DNA of 64,000 bases, taken from Flavihumibacter soli. GTDB lineage: Bacteria > Bacteroidota > Bacteroidia > Sphingobacteriales > Sphingobacteriaceae. Under the pieces are notes generated by a model. That model searched no databases. It had not been told where the DNA came from and saw only the letters and a program-made list of their open reading frames with translations. The stretch is taken from the NCBI RefSeq assembly GCF_010692725.1, contig NZ_JAAFZB010000090.1:1-64000 (forward strand), given 5' to 3'. Shown here one piece after another: positions 16,530-27,095 of this stretch (position 1 is its first letter; every line of letters begins with the position of its first letter). Both the position numbers and the translations under genes were made by a program.

Positions 16530-17846
16530 TTATACCGCATCTGATAAAGATGAAAAGGTAAAGTCCCGGATCTTCATTGGCGGAACGATCATATTTCCAC
16601 TTCGCTGGGCTTTCCCTAAAGCTTCCACGTTATTCAGCATAATGATCGGGCTTTCGTTAAAGCGAAAGTTTTTAATCGGGAACATGATCTTACCATTCTC
16701 AATGTAAAAAGTACCGTCGCGGGTAAGGCCCGTTAGTAATAAGGTCTGAGGGTCCACCGAACGGATATACCAAAAGCGCGTCACCAGAATTCCTTTTTCG
16801 GTTCCCTTAATAAGCTCTTCGAGAGATGCGGTGCCGCCTTCCATGATCACCTGACGTGCAGGGGGAATCGCTTTAACGTTTTGCTTCTGAGCCCAGAAAC
16901 GTGTATAGCTTAGGTTTTTTACCACGCCTTTGTCAACCCAGACTGTTTTTTCCTGGGGCCTGCCATCGCCGCTCCAGGTAGCGCCTGGTAATTCAGGATG
17001 AAAAGGATCTGAGTAAATATTAACCTGCTCGTTAAACAGCTGCTCACCTAAACGGGTGCCACCGCCTTTTTTACTCATAAAGCTGCGGCCTTCATCTGCA
17101 CTGCGCGCATCAAATCCACGCACCAGGTTTTCCAGCATGTCTTTGGCCGCAAGGGGCTCCAATATCACCGTGTATTTTCCCGGCTCAATAGCTTTTGCTG
17201 TCGCCGAACGCGTAGCTTTTCCCGATGCAATGCGGGTTTGAGCCAGTGTATCTAGCTTCTTTACATCATTGAAGCTTTGCTCTACATAGCCTGAGCCGGT
17301 GCCAGCCTCGTTTCGGGTGGTAACGGAAAAGGAAATATCAGTGTCTTTATTGTAGGCAAAAAGGCCTTTCGAATTCATGATAGCCCTGAAGCTGTTCGAG
17401 TTCTCGAGGAAACCGGCAGCTTCCAGTTTTGCTTCCTTGGCGACCTGTAAACTTTTAAGTACCATTTCAGCCCTCGCATCGGGATTTATAGCCGCTGTTG
17501 CCGGAACAAATGCAATTGATTCGCGGTAAGTTTGAGGTTCCATGACCGAAACATACTCCGGATTTTCGGGTGCCAGACGGGCAAGTTCTTCCGCCCTTCG
17601 CACTACCTTTTCCAATGATGCATCATCGAATTCATTAATAGTAGCCGAGCCAGTTTTCTTTCCAAAGGTGGAACTGACTGCCAGTCCCATGGTACTGATC
17701 TCGCCAGCTGTAGAAACGGCATTCCGTGCATAGCGGATGTTACCGCCTTCAGAACCGCCTAAACTAACTTCACATTCGTCGGCCTTCGAAAAACTTAGTG
17801 TTTTTTTCAGAATAGCCTGTGCTTCTTCCTTGCTTAAAATTGCCAT
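16530..17846 (-). CDS. TldE/PmbA family protein (copy 2)
   Basis: A 438-residue paralogue of the tldE at 11657-12991, sharing the N-terminus (ADECEV.L.GS..GNIRYARN pattern) and the C-terminal end KIRDFTFSSLSDAV exactly. No HExxxH motif and no signal peptide. It starts 7 nt after the stop of tldD copy 3, so these two form one coupled TldD/TldE pair. How an unsignalled TldE reaches a Tat-exported TldD is unclear; co-export of the folded heterodimer is one option. Confidence 0.9.
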   Translation of the reverse strand: MAILSKEEAQAILKKTLSFSKADECEVSLGGSEGGNIRYARNAVSTAGEISTMGLAVSSTFGKKTGSATINEFDDASLEKVVRRAEELARLAPENPEYVSVMEPQTYRESIAFVPATAAINPDARAEMVLKSLQVAKEAKLEAAGFLENSNSFRAIMNSKGLFAYNKDTDISFSVTTRNEAGTGSGYVEQSFNDVKKLDTLAQTRIASGKATRSATAKAIEPGKYTVILEPLAAKDMLENLVRGFDARSADEGRSFMSKKGGGTRLGEQLFNEQVNIYSDPFHPELPGATWSGDGRPQEKTVWVDKGVVKNLSYTRFWAQKQNVKAIPPARQVIMEGGTASLEELIKGTEKGILVTRFWYIRSVDPQTLLLTGLTRDGTFYIENGKIMFPIKNFRFNESPIIMLNNVEALGKAQRSGNMIVPPMKIRDFTFSSLSDAV

Positions 17847-17853
17847 AGAATAT

Positions 17854-19488
17854 TTAGATTTTTCTTGCTGTATTTATAACGTTAACGCCGTTGAATCGGC
17901 TTGTAGAACTGCCATGCGACACGGCACTTGATTGGGATGGCTGACCTTTTCCGTCGTTGAAAGTTCCGCCAAGACGATAGTCACTTTCATCACAAATTGC
18001 CGTGCAGGAATTCCAGAATTCCTGCGTGTTCGATTGGTAAGCGACATCATTAAGCATCCCGGTGATTTTACCGTTGCTGATCTCATAGAAAGTTTGTCCG
18101 CCGAACTGGAAATTATAGCGTTGCTGATCGATTGAGTAGGATCCGTCGCCAATGATGTAAATTCCTTTCTCCACGTCTTTGATCATGTCATCGACGCTTA
18201 ACTTGGCTTTGCCTGGTTGCAGCGAAACATTTGGCATCCGCTGGAATTGAACATCGTTCCATCCCTGCGCATAACTGCATCCCTGTGATTCTTCAAGTCC
18301 GATAATGTGAGCCTGATCCCGGGTAGCCTGGTAGTTTACCAGCGTGCCATCTTTAATGATATCCCACCTTTTGCATTTTACTCCTTCGTCATCAAAGCCG
18401 ACGGCTCCTAAAGAACCCTGTTCGGTTTTATCGCCGGTAATGTTTACCAGCTTGCTGCCGAAGTTGAATTTCTTGGACTCCCATTTATCGAGTGTCAGGA
18501 AGCTGGTTCCGGCGTAATTGGCTTCATATCCTAAAACACGGTCTAATTCGGTCGGGTGCCCTACGGACTCATGAATGGTCAGGAATAAATTAGAAGGATC
18601 CAGCACCAAGTCGTATTTGCCTGGCTCAACTGATTTTGCTTTAAATTTCTGCTCAGTCTCTACGGTCGCTGCTTTAATGTCTTCCAGTATATCGTAGCGA
18701 TCTTTATAACGGGTAACGATGCCGCTAACCTTACTTGCTGCCCGCGGTTCCATATATTCATATCCCATTCCCATCGGTGCGCTCAGGGATTTCCTTGTGA
18801 AGAATTTACCTGAAGCCTTGTCAATCTTCGTAACTGTGAAATTTGGAAAAATCCGGTGAATATCCTGGTCGATATACGAACCATCCGTTGAGGCGAAATA
18901 TTTCTGCTCGTTTACAGCGAATATGGCGGAGTTTACAAAGCTCGCGCCACCGGCCATTGCTGCGGCATTGCTGGCCATCAGCAGGTCTATTTTTTCTCCA
19001 ACAGGAACTTCAAAAGCATTTTTCACGATAGGGGTTTTCCAACTCACTTCACCATAGCCTTTTTGAGGAGCCAGCTGAACAGATGTCCCCTGGATCTTTG
19101 AATTCGCCTTGGCAACAGCAACTGCTTTCTGAGCTGTTTTGGCAATCTCATCTAATGTGACAATGTTAGTCGCGGCAAAGCCCCAGCTCCCGTTAGCCAG
19201 CACCCGGATACCGACACCATATGATTCGGTATTCGCGATACCCTGTACCCGTTTTTCCCGGGTAGCAACAACCTGGTTCAGGTAGCGGCCAATGCGTACA
19301 TCGGCATAGGTTGCGCCTTTAGACCGGGCGGCATTTAAAGCAACGTCTGCCAGCCGTTTTTTTAATGCGGGATCAATAGGGATCAAGGCTTCTTCCATCG
19401 AAATATCCCGACCGAACCCGGGGACCGATTGCAGCATCGAAGCTCCGATTCCAATCCCTGAAAGGTAAATAAAGTCTCTTCTTTTCAA
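17854..19488 (-). CDS. Tat-signal TldD family metallopeptidase (copy 3)
   Basis: Third 544-residue TldD. It has twin-arginine signal MKRRDFIYLSGIGIGA, zinc motif HESVGH in TIHESVGHPTELDR and the family C-terminus SRFNGVNVINTARKI. It is first of the five TldD/E genes in transcription order and lies about 90 nt after the membrane protein that ends the MoxR/BatA block. Compared with the other copies, the middle region around residues 245-290 is the most divergent. Confidence 0.9.
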   Translation of the reverse strand: MKRRDFIYLSGIGIGASMLQSVPGFGRDISMEEALIPIDPALKKRLADVALNAARSKGATYADVRIGRYLNQVVATREKRVQGIANTESYGVGIRVLANGSWGFAATNIVTLDEIAKTAQKAVAVAKANSKIQGTSVQLAPQKGYGEVSWKTPIVKNAFEVPVGEKIDLLMASNAAAMAGGASFVNSAIFAVNEQKYFASTDGSYIDQDIHRIFPNFTVTKIDKASGKFFTRKSLSAPMGMGYEYMEPRAASKVSGIVTRYKDRYDILEDIKAATVETEQKFKAKSVEPGKYDLVLDPSNLFLTIHESVGHPTELDRVLGYEANYAGTSFLTLDKWESKKFNFGSKLVNITGDKTEQGSLGAVGFDDEGVKCKRWDIIKDGTLVNYQATRDQAHIIGLEESQGCSYAQGWNDVQFQRMPNVSLQPGKAKLSVDDMIKDVEKGIYIIGDGSYSIDQQRYNFQFGGQTFYEISNGKITGMLNDVAYQSNTQEFWNSCTAICDESDYRLGGTFNDGKGQPSQSSAVSHGSSTSRFNGVNVINTARKI

Positions 19489-19580
19489 AATATTCAGTTT
19501 TAAAATTTTGTTATATAGCGTATGATATACCCTTATGAAAGCTCAATGTACTGATTCGAAGTAAATAAGTAAACCTTCGG

Positions 19581-21365
19581 TTATAAAAATTTTGTTTCAA
19601 TCCATAAATAGCTGCAGCAGGCCAGCAGAAGCAGGTAAAAAAAGATTGGTGGTATCTGCTCATTTGAATAGTTGCCACCAGGCGAAACCTCTTTCGGTTC
19701 CCTGCCTGATTGTTCTGCAAACTTCCTGGTAGCCTGGAAATTTTGGACATGCCTGACACTTAGCCAATCCATAGGATTGAACACGAAAACGTTCGTGCTT
19801 AGTCCATCAGCTGTTTTGACAGTATTCCAACCCGCTTTACCCGGCCAGAAAGAACCCTTCCACCAGTTTGGGAGTTCGGCGTTCTGCGCTAAACTCACCC
19901 GCGAATCCCCGGCAAAGAGTTTGGGAAGAGAAGTTGCCCCGGTTTGCAGCAGAACCCGTGTTTCTTCATGAACTACAGGGAATCGCTCTGCAATTTTTAT
20001 ATGCTCCTTTGACTGTTTCTTTCGGGCCGCCTTTTCTATCAGGAATGACCAGAATGAACTATACTCCGACGACTTTCCGGAGAGTTTCAGGAAATAGGTA
20101 TTGTTTATGGTGCTGAAAATTATTCGTCCAAGGCCGGATATCGTGCTGCTCACAAGGATGTGATCTTTACTGTCCCGGACAAGAGGCTGATCATATGCCT
20201 GCGGCGCGAGATAGTTTACTCCCTTTCCCGGAATGATCATCTGATATCTGCTGCCCGGAATGCTTACCGAAAGATTTTCCTGATCGGCCATCGGCGATGC
20301 CGGAAAAGACGCTCCAAAAAATCCCGGCAGTTTAACCTCCTCTTCATTCCTGATCAATAATCCCATCCCTTGGTTTACCTGTCTACTAACAGCCAGTCGT
20401 TCCGATTGACTTAACTGGAGGACAGATGTCTCATCAGCAATCAAAACATCAAACTTCTCCAGGGAACCCGATTGGAAATTCAGTGGTATCGCATCCATGT
20501 TTACAAATTCAGTACTGAATTTACCCGTACTGATCTTGTTGCGTACTGCTACTGAGAAGTTACTTCCGGCCAGCCATTGCTTTAAAAAATTCACCTCGAA
20601 GTCGGGGAATGCTGAAACGATGAAAATGTTTAATGGCTTTACCGGTTCAACTTCAAAGGGGATCTTTTCGGTGAAGAGTGAATCCTTACCGGATGTGACG
20701 ACCAGGTAATTTACCGCAGTGCCCAGCTGCCGGGGACTGCAGCTCAATTGAAAGGTCGCTAAACTATCAGGGCTTATAATTGCGGAATCCAGGACGGTGC
20801 TCAACCCTTTAAGCTGTATTTTAACTTCCTTTCCCCATGTATTATTAAAGCAACCCGATACCCATAGTTCTTCCCCGCTTTTTATCTTCTCCTTCCAGTT
20901 CACTTTCTGGAAGCCAGATATCACTCCTGGTTTATGAAACTGAACATTCGTGTTCTTGAGAAATTGAAGCTCATCATCCGGTAGTCCCGATCCCAGGATA
21001 TGAAGCTTTTTAACCTCGGGATTTGCGGCCAGGTAATAGTCAATCGCTGGAATACGTTGTTGACTTTTCGCACCTGAACTTTTCAGGAGTTCCGGATCGG
21101 TGGCTATAACCAGGGGTTCTGTAAATGCGGATAAACTATCCTTGCTGAAGCCATCTGTCAGTAAAATAATAGCCCTTTCCCCGGAGGTATTGCTTTTTCG
21201 TTTATAGGTGGGAGGGAGCGCAATGAGTGTTAAAGCAGTAACAGCTATAATGGAAGCAGCCAGCCTCAAGGATAAATTCTTTCTGGCCTTTCTGCGAACT
21301 TCTTTCAGTATCACCCAAAGCGCCAGCAAAGCCGAAATAATTATCACCACGTAGTTCCACTCCAT
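19581..21365 (-). CDS. Membrane protein of the MoxR/BatA cluster, unknown function
   Basis: A 594-residue protein I cannot assign to a named family. It has two N-terminal transmembrane helices (about residues 5-20 and 34-50), a long periplasmic-looking part and one C-terminal helix (IFFYLLLLACCSYLWIE). The layout of two helices, large domain and a final helix resembles BatA/DUF4350-type proteins found next to MoxR ATPases, and FIVSAFPDFEVNFLKQWLA recalls VWA-BatA homologues without a clear MIDAS. It starts 2 nt after the upstream stop, so translation is probably coupled. Confidence 0.75.
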   Translation of the reverse strand: MEWNYVVIIISALLALWVILKEVRRKARKNLSLRLAASIIAVTALTLIALPPTYKRKSNTSGERAIILLTDGFSKDSLSAFTEPLVIATDPELLKSSGAKSQQRIPAIDYYLAANPEVKKLHILGSGLPDDELQFLKNTNVQFHKPGVISGFQKVNWKEKIKSGEELWVSGCFNNTWGKEVKIQLKGLSTVLDSAIISPDSLATFQLSCSPRQLGTAVNYLVVTSGKDSLFTEKIPFEVEPVKPLNIFIVSAFPDFEVNFLKQWLAGSNFSVAVRNKISTGKFSTEFVNMDAIPLNFQSGSLEKFDVLIADETSVLQLSQSERLAVSRQVNQGMGLLIRNEEEVKLPGFFGASFPASPMADQENLSVSIPGSRYQMIIPGKGVNYLAPQAYDQPLVRDSKDHILVSSTISGLGRIIFSTINNTYFLKLSGKSSEYSSFWSFLIEKAARKKQSKEHIKIAERFPVVHEETRVLLQTGATSLPKLFAGDSRVSLAQNAELPNWWKGSFWPGKAGWNTVKTADGLSTNVFVFNPMDWLSVRHVQNFQATRKFAEQSGREPKEVSPGGNYSNEQIPPIFFYLLLLACCSYLWIETKFL

Positions 21366-21367
21366 AT

Positions 21368-23482
21368 CTATCGCTGTAGGCGGCTTAAGTTTTTTAAATA
21401 TTGTTCGGATAGACCCGAAGTTGCATCGGAGGACATGGCCTGCGGAATTTTGAGGGTTCCTGTAATTGCTTTCTGCAATGCCTTTTCTACCATCATTAAT
21501 TCCTCAGGCTTCGATAGATAATTTTCATTGCTGATTAATTTGCGCAGGACGATCACTGCTCCAAGGTATACCGAGGGATTTGCGACGGCTTTATTACTCA
21601 GGATCTTGTTGGCTTCTGCAAGGATCATACGGTCAGCACGGCTGAGCATTTCTATTTCCTTTAGTTTATCGATTACCCCTGAGGTTTGTCTCAAAGCACT
21701 GTAGGGATCTGTTACAGCCGGGAATTTACCGGTATTAAAGGGATTGATGATCTTGTCTAATTCGCCGCTTAAGCGGGTCTTCTCTTTCAGGGGAGGAGTT
21801 TTAATGGCCGTTTTGGCTACATACACCCGCGACTTTTGCTGAAGATCCTTCAGCAGACGCAAAGCTTTGTACTCATAGGGCAAAGCTTCTGAGGGCCTGT
21901 TCGTTCTTAAGCGCTGCTCCGAATTCCACATTTCCGTTAAGGTTGCTTTAAGTTGTGATTTCAATTCAGGCTCAAAGAATGTGGCGTCTTCCGCATTATC
22001 ATGATTATGCCCGAACTCGTTGAGGATAGCATCGGTATTACCGAAGGCTGCCGGATCATCAGCTGGATGTTCATCATGATCATCTTCTCCGCCCTCTTCA
22101 CCTAAAAATTTTCCATAACGGAGACGGAGGAGCTTTTGGTCGATGCCCAGGTTATTGCTGCGGCTGTTAAAGTCTTCCGTACTTATAGATGAACGGTCTT
22201 TGATCAGCTTCTCTGTATCGATAATGATCTGGCGCATACTTCGGAAGTATTCCGGAACAAGGTTAACGCCGCTGGTCATGCCATCCATGCTCATCAGCTC
22301 GGCGGTATCCTGGATGGATACAAAATATGTTTCAGAGCGGCTTTCCTGGTTGAGGTTATCAAGGGCTTTGACATAGAAGTAGAGCTCATCACCGGGGACC
22401 ATTCCCAATGATTTCAGATCGATATTTTTTTGCAGGTTATAGCTGCGGTTCAGCGCTTTGAAATTTGAATCGAAGGTTAGTTGCTTCTCCGTAAATTTAA
22501 CTCCTTCGCCCTTACCGCTGGCAGTTGTTGCCATGATCACCGCACCTTTTACTCCATAGTCGTCAGTAATGGAAATCTTCACCGCAGTTCTTTGGGGTTC
22601 TCCAAAATCAATGGTGGTGTATTGCTTGGGTATGATTATGCGAATAAAGGCCGGGTTATCCCTGATAGTTTGCACCTGGTAAAGATCAGAAAGTTGCTCA
22701 TTCACCTTTACCTGGTAAAATCCCGGCTGCTGAATTACCTTACTTAGTTGCCATAAGGTTTTTTCAGGGTTTAAAGGCTGCAGTTTTAGCCTTTCCCGGT
22801 CGTTGAATATGAAACTCAACTCTTTTACGGGCTCATTGGTTTGTACTTTCCAGGTAACCAGGGAGCCTGCCTCAGCAAGTAATGAAAACTGTTCCTGGTT
22901 TCGTACACGTTTGCGGGTGTAGGCGGGAGGAACGATCGTGATCGTAGCTGACTGCACTTTTGCAGGTAATATCTCTGGCTGCATCGGTGATATGCTTTCG
23001 GCACTTGTCTGTTGGGAAACCGGGCTAACATTCTTATCCGAAGGAAGCATACAGATCAGGGCTGCTATCATAAAAACAAAGAGCGACGCTATAAACCGGA
23101 TCATCAAAGCCCGGTGCCTTACCCCTGGGAGGCTGCTTAACCGGGCGGCTATTCTTGATGCCTGGATATTTTCAAGAAAGTTTAACGAATCCTGCGGCTT
23201 AAGGAACAACTGGCTGCTTTCTTCAAGTTCCGGGAAACGCTCATTTAAAAAACGGGACACATCGGCCGTACGGATGCTCCATGGTTTTTGAATGGTAAGA
23301 ACGGCAACCAGGAATGAAGCAAACAAGGGGAGAGCCCAAAGGAATGAAATACCATATCCCCGGTAAAGTATGCTTATTACCAGTGCAGTACAACCCAGGG
23401 CGATCAATATCCCTGAAAGCACCAGGTTGAACCGCCATGATTTGCGGACAGCCAAAATATATTCTTTCCCTTTCTCAGTCAT
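21368..23482 (-). CDS. Large membrane protein of the MoxR cluster (DUF4175-like)
   Basis: A 704-residue protein. Residues 20-65 hold two transmembrane helices (FNLVLSGILIALGCTALVI, then FLWALPLFASFLVAVL), a third helix lies near residue 130, and the rest is a large extracytoplasmic domain with a helical C-terminal half. This architecture matches DUF4175-type proteins of Bacteroidota MoxR operons. The start at 23482 is chosen because ATGACTGA overlaps the BatA stop by 8 nt; the frame is open up to 23530. An acidic His-rich stretch (EEGGEDDHDEHPADD) near residue 480 might bind metal. Confidence 0.75.
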   Translation of the reverse strand: MTEKGKEYILAVRKSWRFNLVLSGILIALGCTALVISILYRGYGISFLWALPLFASFLVAVLTIQKPWSIRTADVSRFLNERFPELEESSQLFLKPQDSLNFLENIQASRIAARLSSLPGVRHRALMIRFIASLFVFMIAALICMLPSDKNVSPVSQQTSAESISPMQPEILPAKVQSATITIVPPAYTRKRVRNQEQFSLLAEAGSLVTWKVQTNEPVKELSFIFNDRERLKLQPLNPEKTLWQLSKVIQQPGFYQVKVNEQLSDLYQVQTIRDNPAFIRIIIPKQYTTIDFGEPQRTAVKISITDDYGVKGAVIMATTASGKGEGVKFTEKQLTFDSNFKALNRSYNLQKNIDLKSLGMVPGDELYFYVKALDNLNQESRSETYFVSIQDTAELMSMDGMTSGVNLVPEYFRSMRQIIIDTEKLIKDRSSISTEDFNSRSNNLGIDQKLLRLRYGKFLGEEGGEDDHDEHPADDPAAFGNTDAILNEFGHNHDNAEDATFFEPELKSQLKATLTEMWNSEQRLRTNRPSEALPYEYKALRLLKDLQQKSRVYVAKTAIKTPPLKEKTRLSGELDKIINPFNTGKFPAVTDPYSALRQTSGVIDKLKEIEMLSRADRMILAEANKILSNKAVANPSVYLGAVIVLRKLISNENYLSKPEELMMVEKALQKAITGTLKIPQAMSSDATSGLSEQYLKNLSRLQR

Positions 23483-25025
23483 TTCCGGCAATTGACTTTT
23501 GTTTATAGGAGACCCACCTTTCAAGGGCAAACAGAACCATCAGCAATACCCACAGGTGTCGGTCAAGCATACTCTTTTTCAACCCTGGCCCCCGAAAGCT
23601 GCTCTTCGGTTCCTTGTTAACGGCTGGTTTAATCTGGGGAACAGCCAATGCCCTCCGGTCAGTCATTTCCCCGCCCGCGCTTATTTCATATTGTTTAAAT
23701 ACCAGTTCCATCAGCACTTCCGGAAATCGTGGGCTCCAGACCAGCTCATTCCATTCCGGATCAAACCGGCTGAAAAACTTCAGTTCTGAAGACTGGCCGT
23801 TCGGTGCCTGCAATAAAACCGGGCTGCCGGACTCATCTTCCCAGAGTACCGAACCTTCTGATTTGGGCTTATTACCTAATTTTCGTTTGAAGAGCGCAGC
23901 ATTCAACAAAGAATAGTGGGCCAGATCGCTGGCCAGTATCGTGGAATTGCCGGGAGTTACAGTCTTTCCTGCCTGGTAACTGAAAATGTTTGCTGCCTTT
24001 GCCTTTATATTTTTATTGATGGGTTCATCGGAAAGCCAGAAGAGCCAGTTTAGTCCATTGGAAAGTTTCGCAGGATCACGGTAAGTTGTAATAGAGATCC
24101 GCCGCTGACTGAAGCTTTGTACCGCTTCAAGTGCTGCCTTAACATAAGCCATGTCGGCAGGGTGTTTATCGGTATAAAGTGCAATTCGGATGCTAGCGGT
24201 ATCAATTTTTACAACGGAGGTATCCATATATTGCTTAAGACTTCCGGAGGGATTATACCGGATACCCGCCTGATCAGCCCCGATCAGCTCATAGGCAGGA
24301 TTAATTTTTTCGGACGATGTGTTCTCCAAAGAATAGAATATCCCATTCGGACGAGACTGCGCCAGGATGAGCCTTAAGCTATCCCTTTGGCTGAGGTAAG
24401 CACCTGTGATTTTGTTAAACACAGAGTCGGCAGGAGAATAGGTATTCCAGGTAATGTTTGATCTTAACAGGGGGCGACTTCCCTTAAACCTGTTTAAGTG
24501 GTTACCTGTAAATATATAAGCCCGGGCGTCAACCGGTAGTTGATCATCGAGTGCCTTAGCCAGTGACCAGTATGAAAGACTAGAAATCGAATCCCGGCGA
24601 TCGCCGGCCTCCATTTTTGCTGTGTCCGCCAGGGAAAATTCCCGGAAACCGGGATTGAAATAATGGGTTTGAAAACCCAGCTTTACCAGGGAATCGATGC
24701 CGGGCTTGAAAGCATGATAACTTTCCTGGAGATGACTTTTATCAAGCAGGATCCAGCCTTTCACTTTTTCTGCCGGCGCCTTTTCAATGATAAGGGGAAC
24801 AGCCAATAGCAGAGCGAGGATGATCAGCAGTAAACAACGCAGTAATAATAACCACAGATCCTGGAAGCGAAGGCTGCGGGAATGTTGTTTCGAACTTTCC
24901 CCGAATAACTGGATACTGCCGATCTTCAGGGTTTTGCCTTTCTTCACGCTCCATAAATGGATAGCCAGCGGGATGATTACCGCGCCAATTGCCAAAAGCC
25001 ATATGGGGTTGAGAAACTGCAGCAA
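23475..25025 (-). CDS. BatA domain-containing membrane protein
   Basis: A 516-residue protein. The N-terminus (MLQFLNPIWLLAIGAVIIPLAIHLW) plus RFQDLWLLLLRCLLLIILALLLAVPL is the conserved BatA N-terminal two-helix domain. A large domain follows and a C-terminal helix near residue 490. The usual VWA MIDAS motif DxSxS is not evident; the corresponding strand reads GWILLDKSHL, so metal binding may be lost. It overlaps the next gene by 8 nt and follows the DUF58 gene closely. It probably works in a MoxR-dependent membrane complex. Confidence 0.85.
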   Translation of the reverse strand: MLQFLNPIWLLAIGAVIIPLAIHLWSVKKGKTLKIGSIQLFGESSKQHSRSLRFQDLWLLLLRCLLLIILALLLAVPLIIEKAPAEKVKGWILLDKSHLQESYHAFKPGIDSLVKLGFQTHYFNPGFREFSLADTAKMEAGDRRDSISSLSYWSLAKALDDQLPVDARAYIFTGNHLNRFKGSRPLLRSNITWNTYSPADSVFNKITGAYLSQRDSLRLILAQSRPNGIFYSLENTSSEKINPAYELIGADQAGIRYNPSGSLKQYMDTSVVKIDTASIRIALYTDKHPADMAYVKAALEAVQSFSQRRISITTYRDPAKLSNGLNWLFWLSDEPINKNIKAKAANIFSYQAGKTVTPGNSTILASDLAHYSLLNAALFKRKLGNKPKSEGSVLWEDESGSPVLLQAPNGQSSELKFFSRFDPEWNELVWSPRFPEVLMELVFKQYEISAGGEMTDRRALAVPQIKPAVNKEPKSSFRGPGLKKSMLDRHLWVLLMVLFALERWVSYKQKSIAGND

Positions 25026-25030
25026 GGGAT

Positions 25031-25918
25031 TTATAATTTTATATTACTACGCTGTTTTAAAAATTCCCGGAGAGCCTGGTCGAGGGGCTCATCTGTTCTT
25101 ATCAGCTTGTAGGCGATGTTCCGTTCAAGCAATTGGGTTCTTACCTGGGCCAGGTAATTTTCAAGCTTTTCCTGGTATAATCTCTCTTTGACAGAAGAAT
25201 TAAACTGAACTGTTTCGCCGGTTTCAAGATCCTCCAGCGTGCTGTAACCCTTAAAATCCATCTCAAGTTCGTTTTTCCCCATCAGGTGAAAAACCACAAC
25301 CTCGTTTTTTAAAGCCACCATCGTGTCAAGCAGTTTGATGATCTCTTCATCCTGCTGGTAGAAATCGGTAATAAATATCAGCAGTTCGCGCTTTTGCGAA
25401 CGGGTATAGATATCATTAAAATGATTGGCGGACGTGAAGTTACCTGTTGCCTGTAGATTTTCGAGATGGTAAAAAAGCCGGGATAAATGCTGAAAGTCCT
25501 GTTTTGCTGTTAAGGAAACCAGGTCTCCGTCACGGAATATGTAGAGCCCGACGGCATCACTTTGCAAATGTGCGAGGTAGGCCAGCGCTGCCGCCATATA
25601 CCGCGCATAGTCAATCTTCTTAATACCGGAGTCTTCATGATTCATGGAACCGCTGGCATCGATCAGTAACCTGACAGAAATGTTCGTTTCCATTTCCGAC
25701 TCCCGGATATAGTAACGATCCGAGCGGCCGTACATTTTCCAGTCGAGCCAGCGAAGATCATCTCCGGGCTGATAGCTGCGATACTGGCTGAATTCCATGC
25801 CCGGGCCCTTGATACTGCTCTTATTAATGCCCGTCATAAACCCGTCGATAATCGTTTTAGCCGCTAAGGAAAGGTCCTTAATGGCCATGATCGTTTGCGG
25901 GTTCAGTACTTTGCTCAT
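25031..25918 (-). CDS. DUF58 domain-containing protein (vWA-like)
   Basis: A 295-residue soluble protein with the DUF58 hallmark EFSQYRSYQPGDDLRWLDWK near residue 42 and a vWA-like core, where VRLLIDASGSMNHED carries the DxSxS MIDAS motif. DUF58 proteins accompany MoxR AAA+ ATPases and are thought to present substrates or metals to them. It lies 31 nt after the MoxR gene and 5 nt before the BatA gene, which shows one operon. Confidence 0.92.
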   Translation of the reverse strand: MSKVLNPQTIMAIKDLSLAAKTIIDGFMTGINKSSIKGPGMEFSQYRSYQPGDDLRWLDWKMYGRSDRYYIRESEMETNISVRLLIDASGSMNHEDSGIKKIDYARYMAAALAYLAHLQSDAVGLYIFRDGDLVSLTAKQDFQHLSRLFYHLENLQATGNFTSANHFNDIYTRSQKRELLIFITDFYQQDEEIIKLLDTMVALKNEVVVFHLMGKNELEMDFKGYSTLEDLETGETVQFNSSVKERLYQEKLENYLAQVRTQLLERNIAYKLIRTDEPLDQALREFLKQRSNIKL

Positions 25919-25949
25919 GACGTCTGGATAATTAATCTAAAACCGCAGG

Positions 25950-26954
<1,005 letters not shown>

Positions 26955-27095
26955 CGCGTGCTTAATTATTATTTACCTGGTTTTAATTTTAGAAAATTAG
27001 AAATAAAATGGGCTAAATGAAGAGCGTATCAGAGAATTTACAAGAAATCCGCACGATAAAGCGGCAGCATTGCCGTAAAGACCTATTTTAGGAAA

